The position numbers and the translations under genes are program-made. DNA of 64,000 nucleotides from Orychophragmus violaceus (taxonomy: Eukaryota > Streptophyta > Magnoliopsida > Brassicales > Brassicaceae). The first letter of the stretch is position 1. Each line of letters begins with the position of its first letter. The notes beneath the pieces are model-generated. The model did not search any database. It worked only from the letters and a program-made list of their open reading frames with translations, and was not told where the DNA came from. This document shows positions 48,008 through 59,690 of this stretch, piece after piece. The stretch lies in contig CM058230.1 of NCBI GenBank assembly GCA_030180135.1, positions 18,291,082-18,355,081 of the forward strand. Reading direction: 5' to 3'.

Positions 48008-48016
48008 TATAAAAGG
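48008..48016 (+). promoter_or_regulatory. TATA box of the DUF863 gene
   Basis: TATAAAAGG at 48008-48016, followed about 30-90 bases later by a CT/GA-rich leader (AGAGAGAGAG at 48088) typical of plant 5' untranslated regions. Confidence 0.6.
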
Positions 48017-48334
48017 TCTTATTCTTTTATTATTTGCGCTGCAGTCGCTCATAGAATCTGAGAGATAGAAACAAGGAGAGACAAATAGAGAGAGAGAGTT
48101 GGCCCAGCGGATCGAAGAAGACGGCTTGCTTGAGAGCTTTGTTCTTCTTCCATGGAGTTTCGATTATTTTGCAGTCTCTCTTCTATTATTTTTCACTAAA
48201 ACTGTCGTTGCTTTAGATTTAGTCAAATCTCGGGAGAGCAGAGCACTTTTTAATTTATTTAATGTTCGTGTTTCGAATTAATCAGCGATTTTTTAATCTC
48301 TGTTCAAAGTGCGATCAGATGATGTGGGTCTGAG

Positions 48335-48765
48335 GTAAAATCTCTATCACCGATTTTTTTTTTTATTATTATTTTGATTGCCATTTCTGTCTTTTATTTT
48401 ATTTGCTTTATATGTGTTTACATACTTTGTTTGATGAATTAGGTTAAGTCATTTAAAGTCAAATCGATCCAGATTCAAGCTTCTCTTGGGATTATTATAA
48501 TCTTCATTTTCACTTTTATTTTTTATTTTGGATTAGTTTGCGTGTAATCTGGGTTTTCAATGAAGATTCGGATTTTAAAATATAAATTCAGCAGAATCTA
48601 GCGTTTGTATGATGAATGATCTTTAAAACCTAAATCATCTCATAATTTTTTTTAAAAAAATTGATAATGGGTTATGATGTTTCACGTGTATCTATATATC
48701 TTGTTTGTGAATTCTGTGATTGTAGTTGTATACAATTTTTTGTTTTTGTTTTGTTTTCATCTCAG
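48335..48765 (+). other. Probable intron in the 5' untranslated leader of the DUF863 gene
   Basis: The leader reads GTCTGAG then GTAAAATC at 48335, a good donor. After 430 AT-rich bases comes a T-rich tract and CATCTCAG ending at 48765, followed by TTAAAGC and the coding region. Leader introns are common in regulatory plant genes. Predicted only. Confidence 0.6.
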
Positions 48766-48823
48766 TTAAAGCTGTAAGAGTTGTGTTTATTAGAGGAATG
48801 GGAGCAAGTGTCCAGTGTCCTCA

Positions 48824-51782
48824 ATGGGAGATCTCAGTCAACATTTTAATACTTGCAGTTGGTCTGGAGATGCAAATGAGCAATATCTGAACGATTTGTC
48901 GTTGATAAGAGCTTCTGAGGATTCATCATATTCAGGATACGAGAAAGATTTCATGAAACAAACAATGCTTGAACATGAAGCCGTCTTTAAGAATCAGGTA
49001 TCTACCTACTACGCTCTTGCGTCTCATTTACGTGTCTAAAGATTTTGAAATTTTTGTATGGATCGCAGGTTCATGAACTTCACCGTTTGTACAGAGTACA
49101 GAGGAATTTGGTGGATGAAGTCAAGGGGAAAAACTCCAATGAAGATATGAATTTGAGTGATTATACATCAGATAATGCAAGTAAAAGGCAGCTTCCTGGG
49201 TTTCTCTTACCAAACACAACGTATGGACAAGGAAGCAGCTCTCAACCATGTAACGCTCGTTTGCATAATGGGTTTAGTTCAAGAGACGGGAACGTGTTTC
49301 CTGTGAAGGCCAGGAGAAAATTGATTGATCTTCAACTCCCTGCCGATGAGTATCTTGATACGGATGAAACTGGTGATACCCTTGAGATTACAGTATGCCA
49401 TCCATACAAACGGTCGAAATCTGGAAGAGGGGATGCTTGTCAACAGAGCAACTCTTCAGGGTCTTGCTTGGATGTGAAGAACTCAAATGGCTTAGCTGAC
49501 TTGAATGAGCCACTCAAGTGTCAAGATTCAGAACCTGTTGCTCTGTCCAGGGATATGTATGTTCACTATGGGAGAAACAATACACATGTTCAAGGGCAAT
49601 GGTTGAAGAAAAACACAAGTCAAGATGGACGGATGGTCCGTGACGCAGGTTACATGCTCTCCACTTTCATTCCATTTCTCTAATCTTTGAAATGATATAA
49701 AACTTAGGCCCAAGTTTTTTGTGTGTGTCTTCCTGCTTTATATTATTTATGAGCTGAAAATATGTCTTAGTAGTGTCTTATGATACATGTATGTGTTGAT
49801 GGCTCATAGAATGGTTTTGAATTGTGTGATGATTCGGTATGTAGCCGCCGCTTTTGGTCATCTTCTATTTCTCAAATGTTTCATGTGGCTGTGTGTTAAT
49901 AGGGCACGACAGAAGCACTCAGAGAGACCAGCCGCATCTGCCTTCCCATTCTGTACAAGTACGTTCTAACCATGCAGTTCAAGCTCAGAGCTATCTTACA
50001 ACTGATCATAGCAAGGTACTCTTTTCCGGGGAAAGAGCATATCGTGAGCATGAATTTCGTTCAAAGAATCCTCAAGCTTCTTATGATAGCTACGTGGAAT
50101 CAAGTGTGGCATCTAATGCTCCAAGATTACATAATGACTACCGCCCTGACTTTGTAAGACCATGGAGCCATTGGTCTTCATCATGGGAGAATCCTAGGAG
50201 CAGCTCACATCAGAATTCTTACCCAGTTCAGACGAATCCTTTCATGAATTTTCTCGCTAATGCAAGGACAGATCCAAGTTTTGAGATGAGAAGCCCTGTC
50301 TCCAACGGGTTGTATCATGGATTCTCTTCAGGATCAAAGGAGGCTCCCTTTGATTTCCGATCAGCCGGCTTTAAACCAAATGCTTCTCTAGGTGAGGTAG
50401 TGAAGCATCAGAGTTTTGAAAGCCTTCAAGGGCCCAAAAAGCAGGAATACTCATCTGGGTTGCCCTGGCTGAAACCTAAGCCATCTTACAAAAGTGAAAT
50501 ATCCAATGGCTTCTTGGATTTGAATGCTTCGGAAAATCAATTCATGGAGGGAACTGACACAGGGGACGACCTGAATGGTGTTTCTCCTCAGAAGGGTTTG
50601 AGATCATCTGTTTCAAGCTCTAATAATGCCAACACGGGAAGAGTTGAAATGATCAACCCACAGAGTAGTAGGAAAATTATTGGGTGTCCAATATTTGAGA
50701 AGCATTCTATTTGCAAGGAGGAACATAAAGAAGTGAATCGCTTGGCAAGGGGAGACCTCGATATCAACTTGCCATGTGATGCCTCGGTTTCTGTCGACGA
50801 TCATGGTACTAAAGCCTTTTGTGCTGAAAAGAAAGACAGAAACAAAACGGCCAACATCAGACACTACTTTGATCTGAATTCATGTGCTAGTGAGGATGAT
50901 GAAGATTCCGGCCTCCATTCCAGTCTGGGAGTGAAAGAAAAAGGAAAATTTTGGATAGATTTGGAAGCTCCCCCTCTCGAGAGTGAAGAAGAAGATGGAG
51001 AGAGCTCGCAGGAGAAATCAAATGAAGAAACTTGGGGACTGATGAAAGGCAAAGACAGAAAATCTTTGGATGAACTCATCAAGGAAGCAGCACAAGCAAT
51101 AGTCGCCATCTCATTGTCTGATCACCATCGTCATCCTGATGACGCAGCTTCCTCCTCAACTGATGCGGCTGCGAAAAGCCCGCTCTCTTGGTTTGCAGAC
51201 ATTATCATTTCTTGCGGTTATGAGTTAGGAAGAAAGGTTGATGATTCTCCAGAAGCCACAGACTTTGAGGGTTACCGGGAAGAACATTCTTCTGGGGAGA
51301 TTGATTACTTTGAAGCCATGACCCTTAATTTACATCCGACTAAGGAAGAAGACTACATGCCAGAGCCCTTAGTCCCTGAGAATCTGATATTCGAAGGGAC
51401 GGGCTTGAACAGGCCAAGAAGAGGACAAGCAAGACGAGGAAGACCGAAGCGGGATTTCCAGAGAGATACTCTCCCTGGGCTCCCTTCTCTATCAAGGCAA
51501 GAAGTCACTGAAGATATCCAATTATTTGGTGGGCTTATGAATACCCGAGAGTACACTCGGAATTCTGGAGTGGCTGCTCGACGGAACTCAAAAAGAAAAC
51601 GAATGGTCACTAACCTAAGCCAAGCTCCAGTTTGCCCGTCAATGATGCAGCCAATGAATGAGAGCGTATCAGTGGTGGGACTTGAAGACAGTAAGCTTAC
51701 AGGATGGGGTAAAGCAACAAGACGACCGAGGAGACAAAGGTGCCCTCCTGCAGGTAATCCCGCAACCGTGGTCTTAACATGA
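48824..51782 (+). CDS. DUF863 family protein (three coding exons, ~877 residues)
   Basis: Coding exons are 48824-48997, 49069-49648 and 49903-51782 with GT/AG introns (48998-49068; 49649-49902); the sum is 2634 bases, in frame to TGA. Exon 1 has EKDFMKQTMLEHEAVFKNQ and exon 2 opens VHELHRLYRVQRNLVDEVK, the DUF863 N-terminal signature. Several DLN-type motifs (GLADLNEPLK, GFLDLNASEN, LDINLPCD, WIDLEAPPL) recall EAR repression motifs; the C-terminus is basic (RRGQARRGRPKRDFQRDTLP, TRRPRRQRCPP), suggesting a nuclear protein. Molecular role unknown; related Arabidopsis genes are loosely labelled putative T-box factors. The start is the first in-frame ATG after the stop at 48791. An earlier ATG at 48798 opens MGASVQCP in another frame. 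Neighbours suggest the Arabidopsis At1g26620 region. Confidence 0.88.
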
Positions 51783-52098
51783 TAGTTTCAGGAAAAGCAA
51801 TCGGAATGTATCAAACCTTGAAACACTATAGAGACTACAATTACTACTATAGATTGATGATCATTGATCTCACCTATGTTGGGGTGTTGTATATCTTGTC
51901 TTCTGTAAGATGGGCCAAACATGATTTGCTTTGTGGTATTATATAAAGCCTGGTTGGTTATAATTTATAAAACATATTGATATGTTCATTGTTGTCAATG
52001 TTGAGGCTATTGTATATACTAATAGTTTTACAACAATACGCCTGCTATAATTATCAATAAGTATTAAATAATAGCAAGTTTATTAAATAATACATTGA
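51783..52098. other. 3' untranslated region and spacer after DUF863
   Basis: AT-rich, with several AATAAT/AATAAA-like stretches after the stop that could direct polyadenylation (for example near 52066). No other feature before the Copia LTR. Confidence 0.4.
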
Positions 52099-52258
52099 TG
52101 TTAAAATAATATAAATATATATTATATAACATAAATATCTTATGTCAAATCGACTTGGATAGTAGGTTTGTTTGCTATATAAATAGCACTCTTCTTTGTA
52201 CAGATGAGATATACACTAATGATAATGAAGTCACTGCTTAAACCCTTCCCAATTATGG
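52099..52258 (+). repeat. 5' LTR of the Copia element (3' end cut by a LINE insertion)
   Basis: It matches the 3' LTR at 54036 over about 150 bases with scattered differences, then diverges after GATAATGAAGT. It runs into the LINE poly(T) at 52259. Confidence 0.75.
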
Positions 52259-52733
52259 TTTTTTTTTTTAATAAGGGCTTTTTATTGATGCATTAAAAAA
52301 ATATATTACAGGCTTTGCTAGAGCCATTTGAGCAAATGCTCATTTTAGGCTTGACCCAATAGTTTGTTTCAACTCAAGAGAAGAGATCACAATTGAAACC
52401 CAACAATTTCCTATCTCTGAGTAATGACGAAATCAGAAGGAATAAAGTGGAATTTATGAAACAGAGAAGTGGGAGGAATGATCATCAGCTGAATCAATGC
52501 ATAGCTAAGATGAAGACCAGTTAGATCGCCGTGAAGTGAGTAGAGCTATACCACAGTTGCAACATCGCCGATGAGAGTCTGGGATTGACGTCTCTATAGC
52601 CCGCTATTTTGTTCTGAATTGTGAGATCAATCGAATCAATTAGGGAATCTGCAGAAGTGAAGATCAAGCGATGAAGCCTGGAGTTTCTTTCCCTCCAAAG
52701 CGCATGAACCACTGACTGAAAAAAATTGTTCGA
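52259..52733 (-). mobile_element. Short LINE 3' fragment nested in the Copia element
   Basis: A T run at 52259-52270 is a minus-strand poly(A) tail. The minus frame 52712-52521 reads MVHALWRERNSRLHRLIFTS, then TIQNKIAGYRDV, the C-terminal end of the LINE type that finishes after its zinc-RVT domain, as at 42.2-44.8 kb. Copia pol resumes at about 52735. Confidence 0.7.
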
Positions 52734-52734
52734 T

Positions 52735-53866
52735 CAAATTACATCAATCACTTTATGGATTAAAACAATCCAGACGCATGTGGTATAATCACTTAAGCGA
52801 ATTTTTGTTGAAGAAAAGATTTATCAATAATATGATATGCCATTGCGTATTGATAAAGAAATTTCCATCAGGATTTGTGATTATTGCTGTTTATGTTGAT
52901 GATCTGAACATTATTGGAACTTAAAAAGAATTTGATGATGCAAGAACTCATATGAAAGAAGAGTTTGAGATGAAAGATCTTGGAAAGACAAAATTTTGTC
53001 TTGGGCTCCAAATAGAGCATTTCCATGATGGTATATTTGTGCATCAATCAAATTACACCACAAGAGTGTTAAAATATTTTAATATGGATAAAGCAGATCT
53101 TTTGAATACTCCAATGGTCAATAGATCTCTTAATATTGATAAGGATCCATTTCGACCTTGTGAAGATAACGAAGAAATATTAGGTCCAGAAATACCTTAT
53201 ATGAGCGCTACAGGTGCACTCATGTATCTTGCAAACTATATCAGACTAGACATATCATTTGCTATCAATTTTCTTGCAAGATACAATTCATCTTCTACCC
53301 AGAGACATTGGACCGGGATAAAACATATCCTTCGCTATCTCCGAGGTACTATTGACTTGGGATCATATTATCCTCGAAATTATGCGCTTGGTCTAGTTGG
53401 TTTTGCAGATGCAGGATACTTATCTGATCCACATAAAGCTCGATCGCAAACCGGATACGTTTTCACAATGGGAGGAACTGCGATCTCGTGGCATTCACAA
53501 AAGAAAATTCTAGTCACCACTTCTTCAAATTATGCGGAGACAATTGTGTTTCATGAAACATGTCGAGAATATATATGGTTGAGATATATGACTTATTATA
53601 TACAAGAAGGTAGCGGGATAACTACTAACAAAGAACCAACGAAAGTATTTAAAGACAATTGTGCATGTGTTGTTCAACTTAAAGAAGGCTATATCAAGAG
53701 CGACAGAACAAAGCATATTCCGCCAAAAATTTTCTCTTATGTTCAAGAGCTCGAGAAAAATCAAGAAGTGCACATCCAGTATATCCGCTTAAGCGACAAC
53801 ACCGCATATCTATTTACGAAAGTGCTTCCCACTACAATATTCAGGAAACATATTCAAATCATATGA
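52735..53866 (+). pseudogene. Copia pol fragment: RT C-terminus and RNase H
   Basis: It begins IKLHQSLYGLKQSRRMWYNH, then the RT active-site motif YVDDLNIIGT (52894-52923), a stop, then a 304-residue frame (52952-53866) with EFEMKDLGKTKFCLGLQIEH, RHWTGIKHILRYLRGT, the RNase H start GFADAGYLSDP, GTAISWHSQKKILVTTSS and the tail HIQYIRLSDNTAYLFTK. Typical plant Ty1/Copia. At least one in-frame stop, plus loss of the N-terminal pol, makes it inactive. Confidence 0.92.
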
Positions 53867-54035
53867 ATGCGTCATTTGCGAAGACTTATGAAGAAAAGAT
53901 CATCTATATTTATCAGGAGAAGTTTACTTCATTGTACTCCTTTTTCCTTATCATGATTTTTATCTCAATGAATTTTTTTATGATAAAGTTTTTAACGAGG
54001 CAATACGTAATATAAAATAAATATTTAAAAAATAA

Positions 54036-54198
54036 TGTTAAAATAACATAAATATATATTATATAACATAAATATCTTATATCAAACCGAGTATGAGATC
54101 GGTTTGTTTGCTATATAAAGAGCACACTCTTCGTTGTACATATGACATGTACACTAATGATAATGAAGTTATTTCTTTTGCAACTCTCTCATATCTCA
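54036..54198 (+). repeat. 3' LTR of the Copia element
   Basis: It starts TGTTAAAATAAC and ends near ATATCTCA (54191-54198). It is the counterpart of 52099-52258 and follows the internal GTTTTTAACGAGGCAA segment. Confidence 0.7.
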
Positions 54199-54199
54199 T

Positions 54200-54730
54200 C
54201 TTTACCACTCTCTTTAGTTTGTTTTTCTCTTTTCTTTTTAAAACAATTTCATAAAAGTTGTTAAATTTTTCTTGGGGTGGATAAATTATTATACTTTTTC
54301 ATCTTCTTATATTGTTTCTTGATAACTTTGGGCCATATTTTTTTTTCCTATTAACATGAAGAGAATCCAAAAAATTAGCATACCGCATAAATCTTGATAC
54401 AAAAATACTACAATAAAAAATACAAATTAATAATATTAGAATGCTGGTTTTTTTATAAGATTAGAGAATTAAATTTATAAAAATTTAGTTTAATATCGGA
54501 TAAATTTTATTAAATAATTAATTTATCAAATATTAATTTAGTTTTTACTGTAAATAATGGATTAAGTAAAGCTCATGACATATGATATATCTCCTTTGTC
54601 AACAAGAAAAAAAAATCTTACAATCGAAACTAAAGTCCGAATAACAAGTTCGAAGACTTTCTTTTTATTGGTGAGTTATTGCCCTAATAAAACGAAAGTC
54701 TCCGGGTTTCATCTCCTCTTTTTTATTTTA
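54200..54730. other. AT-rich spacer
   Basis: No gene. At 54600-54710 there is a slightly GC-richer stretch with CGAATAACAAGTTCGAAGAC; not assigned. It ends in the (TTA)n run that borders the next retroposon. Confidence 0.4.
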
Positions 54731-55559
54731 TTATTATTATTATTATTATTTATTTATTTTGCGGCAAGTGCAATTTATATTATGGACCCATTGGACCGAG
54801 AAACATTACATGAGTATAAGTAGAAATATAAAAGGATTGTATAGCAGATGAGCCTAAAGAAAGCCCAATAACAATTGAAAAACAGTCCATTAATTGTTTG
54901 GGATAAGCGCACCCACAACAGATGGAATCCTCGCTGCCACGCGTCGGAAAAATGGAGAACCGCTTCATGCAGAATATCACCATAACTCTAGCACTGTCTT
55001 CCTGCTAGCGCCGCTTCTGCATTATCGTCCTGCCGATTATCTCTAACCAAGCCATCAACACCACCAAACGTGAATCACCTCTTTGCAACCTCTGTTGAAT
55101 ATGCGCTGCTGTAGAGGCAAAGCCGAGAGGATTTACCACCGGAACATGAAAAGCATGATGGGCCCGTTCAAACTCGATCGGACTCTAGAGCCGACGTCAG
55201 GTGAGCGCACGGCCAGTGGGAGAAGGAATAAAGAATTTTTGGCATCGAGATGGGCTAGCATTGTAAAGAGGATCGTAGATCCTGGACGCTTCCCGGGGTA
55301 ATAACCCGAAACAGATCGGGATATAGAACGGGCAAGAGCCCGGAGTTATTATCCGAGAAAAAACCAATTTCATCACTATAATACAGAGAAAAGTGAGATG
55401 AAATTTGAAAAGAGAAACAAATTAGAAATTTACAAAAATAACCCGACCATCGGTTTGGCGAAGAACCGCCACTGATGGTCAAAGATCAGAGATTTTGAGG
55501 CGACTTCGAGTATAGAGAAGATGGAGAAACGGGAGAGAGAGAAAAAGGGATTATAAATC
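54731..55559 (-). mobile_element. Third non-autonomous LINE-like retroposon (boundaries approximate)
   Basis: The left end is a (TTA)n/T-rich tail (54721-54758) followed by GCGGCAAGTGC. The body is GC-rich and non-coding, and the right end is GAGAGAGAGAAAAAGGGATTATAAATCC. Candidate flanking repeats CTCTTTTTTATTTTA (54716) and CTCTTTTATTATTTTA (55561) are similar but not identical. Length (0.8 kb), orientation and composition resemble the elements at 34896 and 37301. It lies between the DUF863 and zinc-finger genes, downstream of both. Confidence 0.5.
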
Positions 55560-55806
55560 CCTCTTTTATTATTTTAATACTAAGTTTAAAACCATCTTCA
55601 ACAAATTATGAACAAATAAATTAAAGAAAAACCACAAAAAAAAAGTTTGACAAAAAAAAAAAAAAAAAAAAACTAAAGAAAAACATCAATTTACCTTCCG
55701 AACCAAAAGTATTCTTGAATCTGAAGCAACAACAAAATAAAAACAGGGAGGAAACAATTTATAATAACGAGAACAAAATTGCTGATTTGGGCTCACTACT
55801 GATTCA

Positions 55807-57105
55807 TTAATCAATAGGAGCAGGAAGATTGAGATCGATGAGTGTATGAGGTACTTGGTGTTGTTGGATCACCAAAGTCCTGTGTTCTTGATTCCCAATG
55901 AAATGTGATCTCTTGTGACCACCTAATGCTTGTCCTGATTTAAACACCCTGAAGCATATCGGACACTCGTGACCTTTGCTTTTCTTCTTCCCACTTGCTT
56001 TCTTAACCACTGGGGGTTTACTATGAATCTTGACTGTTCTGTTTGTGTCCGCACAAGATTCAGTCTCCAAGCTATGCTGATCTCCACTGTCATACACAGA
56101 TTCACTGAACTCATACTTGATTTTCTTTCGACTGTAACAAGGAGACCCTCTTCTGCTTTTCCTCAGATCATACTTTGTAGAAGAACGACCTGATCCTGAT
56201 CCGGATCCTGACCATTCCTTCCTGAATCTGTTCAAGCTCTTATCCTGTTTCGTTGCAGAGCTGTTGAATCCCATTGCACCCTTCCTGAGGAACCCATCAA
56301 AAGAAACATCTGAGTCCACCTTCTTTGGTCCATTCCTGAAGTATCCAGAATCAGAATTATCTGAATCGTATAGAACATCACCATTATCCTCACCATTATT
56401 ATCAACTCCTCCAAGTTTTTCCTTGTTACAAAACTCCTCAACATTCTTCCCCTTGAACATCTTCAGCTGTTCTCCTGAAGATGACTTAGTCTCAAGAATC
56501 ACAGAGTAGTTGTCTGATGACTCAGCCAAAGAGTTGACAACCAAGTCATGTCCTTTCTTGAAACTTGAATCCCTAGACAGCATCATCAAAGACAATGCTG
56601 TTTCCTCTTGTTCCGGCTCAATCTCAGATTCATCAGAAGATGCTGCTGAATCGTATTGATTCATGACAAAAGCATCAGGCTTGTAGTGATGATGTTTCAC
56701 AACTCTCTTGGATCTTCTCCTGATAGGAGAAGAAGAAGCTTCAGTATCAGATTGACTGTCCATCACAATCTTGTCTCTCTCAGAGTGAGAAGCCATGTGA
56801 CCACAGAGAGCTTTTGAAGAAGCGAAACCTTTACCACATTCTCTGCAACAAAGAAGTTGCTGTTGCTGATGTTTCAGAGCCATCATCTCTCTCTGATCCA
56901 CGAACCTCTTATTCTTTTTAGGATTCTCTCTCAGACCGTAGCTAGAGTGACCTCCATTGAGCTTATTGTGTTCATCATCATCATCAGAATCAGCTGAATT
57001 CTCGTTGTTCATGTGAGTTCTGATGTGACCTCCGAGTGATTTCCCACAAGGGAACCTCTTCCCACAGTACTTACACACAAACTTCATCTCTTTGAAGAAC
57101 TCCAT
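55807..57105 (-). CDS. C2H2 zinc-finger protein with C-terminal EAR motif (432 residues)
   Basis: Single coding exon starting at the ATG at 57105-57103. Three plant-type C2H2 fingers: residues 11-31 (CKYCGKRFPCGKSLGGHIRTH), 87-107 (CRECGKGFASSKALCGHMASH) and 381-401 (CPICFRVFKSGQALGGHKRS H). The third has the canonical QALGGH DNA-contact helix; the others are variants (KSLGGH, KALCGH). Basic patches (RRRSKRVVKHHHY; KSRRGS; KKASGKKKSK) suit nuclear import, and the C-terminus LIDLNLPAPID is an EAR repressor motif. The family comprises ZAT-like transcriptional repressors. In Arabidopsis a C2H2 gene of this kind (At1g26610 region) neighbours CLE9 and a DUF863 gene, the order seen here. The frame is intact. 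Confidence 0.93.
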   Translation of the reverse strand: MEFFKEMKFVCKYCGKRFPCGKSLGGHIRTHMNNENSADSDDDDEHNKLNGGHSSYGLRENPKKNKRFVDQREMMALKHQQQQLLCCRECGKGFASSKALCGHMASHSERDKIVMDSQSDTEASSSPIRRRSKRVVKHHHYKPDAFVMNQYDSAASSDESEIEPEQEETALSLMMLSRDSSFKKGHDLVVNSLAESSDNYSVILETKSSSGEQLKMFKGKNVEEFCNKEKLGGVDNNGEDNGDVLYDSDNSDSGYFRNGPKKVDSDVSFDGFLRKGAMGFNSSATKQDKSLNRFRKEWSGSGSGSGRSSTKYDLRKSRRGSPCYSRKKIKYEFSESVYDSGDQHSLETESCADTNRTVKIHSKPPVVKKASGKKKSKGHECPICFRVFKSGQALGGHKRSHFIGNQEHRTLVIQQHQVPHTLIDLNLPAPID

Positions 57106-57192
57106 CTTTAAGACAAATGATCAAACACTATATAAGCAAACATCAGAAGAAACAAAGACAGAAACTAGTGAGAACCCATTTGTCTGATTTAC
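57106..57192 (-). other. Possible leader intron directly upstream of the zinc-finger start codon
   Basis: On the minus strand, AGACTTGAG is followed by GTAAATC (donor at 57192), and TTTGTCTTAAAG ends immediately before ATG. An 87-base intron with its acceptor abutting the start codon is plausible but not proved. Confidence 0.4.
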
Positions 57193-57199
57193 CTCAAGT

Positions 57200-57993
57200 C
57201 TTGGAAGGAACACTGAAATCCCCAGATGAAGAGAGAATCATCAAGCTCAAAGCTTGATACTTTCTCACAAGCAATCAGATTTGTGTTGAATGTAACAGTC
57301 CTCTTTTGTTAACTTGAGATCCTACCATCAAGCAAAAGAGAACACAAAAACAGGAAACAAATAAAACAGACTTTGAAATATCTAAAGTTAGGAGATTTGC
57401 TTTCTTTTTGGGGATTGAGAATGAAAATTATATAATCAGATTTTACAAAATGCAAATTTGTTTCCAAGTGAGAATAATAAAGATAGGTTGAAAATGAGTG
57501 AATACGTGACCATAGTCTAGGGGGATTGTGCTTGAGAGTGTGAAAGATATACACGACACGCATTATATTACAGTCTGTTTTGGGATAAAAGCAACCAAAC
57601 AAATGTAAGAAACTAATTGCTTGTTTTGAAGCAAATTAAGCAAAAAAAACAGAAGAAGAAAAAATACAAGAGCAGACACTTTTTAGCTGGATCCGTCATT
57701 TTGCTCTAATCAAGATCGGTCCAAAATTTCTAAAAGAGATAAAAAATACAGTAATGGTACACACATAAAGCCAAATATACTACTAGGTACCACTAGTTGT
57801 TATCATTTTTATGATTTGTAACTATTTAAATTAATATACTACAGTGATATGGGTTACCGGCCCTTTTTAACATTGAACCCAAACCGAAATTACAACAAAA
57901 CCGGATAAAACCGGAACAAAAGCTTCACGGAAATACTAATACTAATGAAATAAGGGGTCTTATAGATGTACAAGGCTTTATATTTAAAATGAA
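57200..57993. other. Upstream region of the zinc-finger gene
   Basis: No gene. The minus-strand frame at 57602-57309 shows no domain and is probably chance. AT-rich promoter DNA, ending at a Helitron terminus. Confidence 0.45.
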
Positions 57994-59265
57994 TCTATAC
58001 TATTAAAACAGAAGTACAAAACAAAAAATGTCCAAATAATTTCAGTTATTTACAAGAAATGCCACTGCTTAACTATTGAGTTTTTTGATGTTCATTAAGG
58101 GTAAAATAGTCCTAACAACAAAAACACTAAAACGCCCAGAATCAAACTAACCAAGCGTAAGCTAACCGGAGTGGTTTACTTCAGTTTCTGCCTGAAAATT
58201 AAGATCAAAAACAAACTGGTTACTTTGGTTAATCAAACCTTTGCTATAACCGGTCGAAATCGTAAACAAACCTTAAATTGCAATTATCAGATGCCTTATA
58301 TCCTATTTGTAGAATTGGTAGATAGCAAGATATACATGCCCGTTTACCTGGGAAGCTTTCAAATGCATCAATAGTAAGTTTATGCTTTCGTTTGAAGATT
58401 ATGTCCAATTGGTTTTGATTCCTAACCAAACGTCAGCCTACCAGATTTGGTTTACTTCGGTTTATGCCTGACATTTAAAATCAAAACAGATTTCTTAACG
58501 CATAACCGGTTTAGGAAAAAATGTACGATTAATATGTTTATATACTCTACATTAACACAAACCGGTATTTCAAAATGAATTAACCAAAAGGAGAACATTT
58601 GAAAACCAAGAGGATATTCGATTTATATATTTAAAACGTTTCTGATTTTTGTAAAGATAATCGGAACTAAGTAATTATCTTTCCTAATATATAAACTTGA
58701 GAATAAAGTAAAATTATTATTTGAAACCAAAAGGATATTCCCTTAACTAAACCTTCCCATAAAAACAATAACTTACCTTAAACACAAAATTTAAATTCAG
58801 AAAAATGATTTTTACAACACAAAATCGCAACTAATTAGCAATCAAAATTAAGTATCCGAGATCACGTGAATGTATGTAGACACAATTTGAACATTATACA
58901 AAATCGAAATCATCTTAGCTTGATAATCAAGTGAGATATCACAATGAATATTCTTCCTATTAACTTTTTTCCTAATTACTAAACTTGATTATCAAGTAAA
59001 TAACAAGATTATATCAAATCCTATAACTAATAGATCTCAGAATATTCGACTTAAAGCTCCAACGATCTACCCTATAAATAAAACAACACACAACAAAATA
59101 ATTCATTCATTCCAAACTTCATTTTCGAATTTACTCTTAATTTCTTTTCTCAGAAATGTCGACTGTGACAACGGTTAATAGTGGTTTTAGTCTAACCATG
59201 TTTTATATTTTTTTTCATAACCATGTTCTTTATTTCTTTTCACGTTTTTTTAGTCTAAACCCAAA

Positions 59266-59690
59266 ATGAGTTTTGTAGTTGCTACTTCTAAGATTGGTTT
59301 TACTAACCTTGATTCTGCGAAGCCTTTCGAATCAGGATGACGGATCAATGTCAAAGTGCTTCATTCTTGGAAAAAATACACTTTTCAATCTGGAGAAACA
59401 TTGAATCTCATTTTAGTTTATGATACAGTAAGTAATTTTTGTAAACGATATAACATGCAAATATTCTTTATATATTTATACTAATCTGTTTTGTATCTGC
59501 AGTCTAAAATTCATGTAACGTGTAAGAAGACTTTTGTTAAGAGCGTTGAAGAACATGTTCATGTTGGTGATTGGAAAGTCAGTACTAACCATACATCACA
59601 ACACATAAATTCTACTTCTACGATTTTAAGATGTATAAACTAATAAAAATACTTTTTCTACAGGCTAAGATTCATAGGACGAGGTAAATA
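59266..59690 (+). pseudogene. RPA1-like first OB-fold fragment in the Helitron
   Basis: 59266-59428 reads MSFVVATSKIGFTNLDSAKP, a stop, then RINVKVLHSWKKYTFQSGET and LNLILVYDT. An intron (TAAG at the donor side, TATCTGCAG acceptor at 59503) leads to SKIHVTCKKTFVKSVEEHVH and VGDWKV, and a third short piece AKIHRTR (59664). The order W-[KR]-VKV-HSWK-Y...GET-..L-L-.D and K-IH.T.KK matches the OB fold at the N-terminus of plant RPA1-like proteins. It is a second, different OB-fold copy from that at 28.8 kb. Confidence 0.7.

Larger units (their letters stand above)
52099..54198 (+). mobile_element. Internally deleted Ty1/Copia element with nested LINE fragment
   Basis: Two similar terminal segments beginning TGTTAAAATAA (52099 and 54036) share ATATATTATATAACATAAATATCTTAT and ACACTAATGATAATGAAGT. 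They are about 163 bp and lie in direct orientation, so they are LTRs. Between them only the end of pol is left (RT C-terminus and RNase H), plus the usual internal 3' sequence GTTTTTAACGAGGCAA (53989-54004). Gag, protease, integrase and most of RT are gone. A LINE fragment (52259-52733) sits between the 5' LTR and pol. Confidence 0.8.

Noticed and set aside
48099..48281. 60-codon frame in the DUF863 leader
   Set aside because: Begins without a clear ATG context at the leader start and has no conserved motif; probably untranslated sequence.
57309..57602. 97-codon minus-strand frame upstream of the zinc-finger gene
   Set aside because: No domain; lies in promoter/leader DNA with AT-rich codons.
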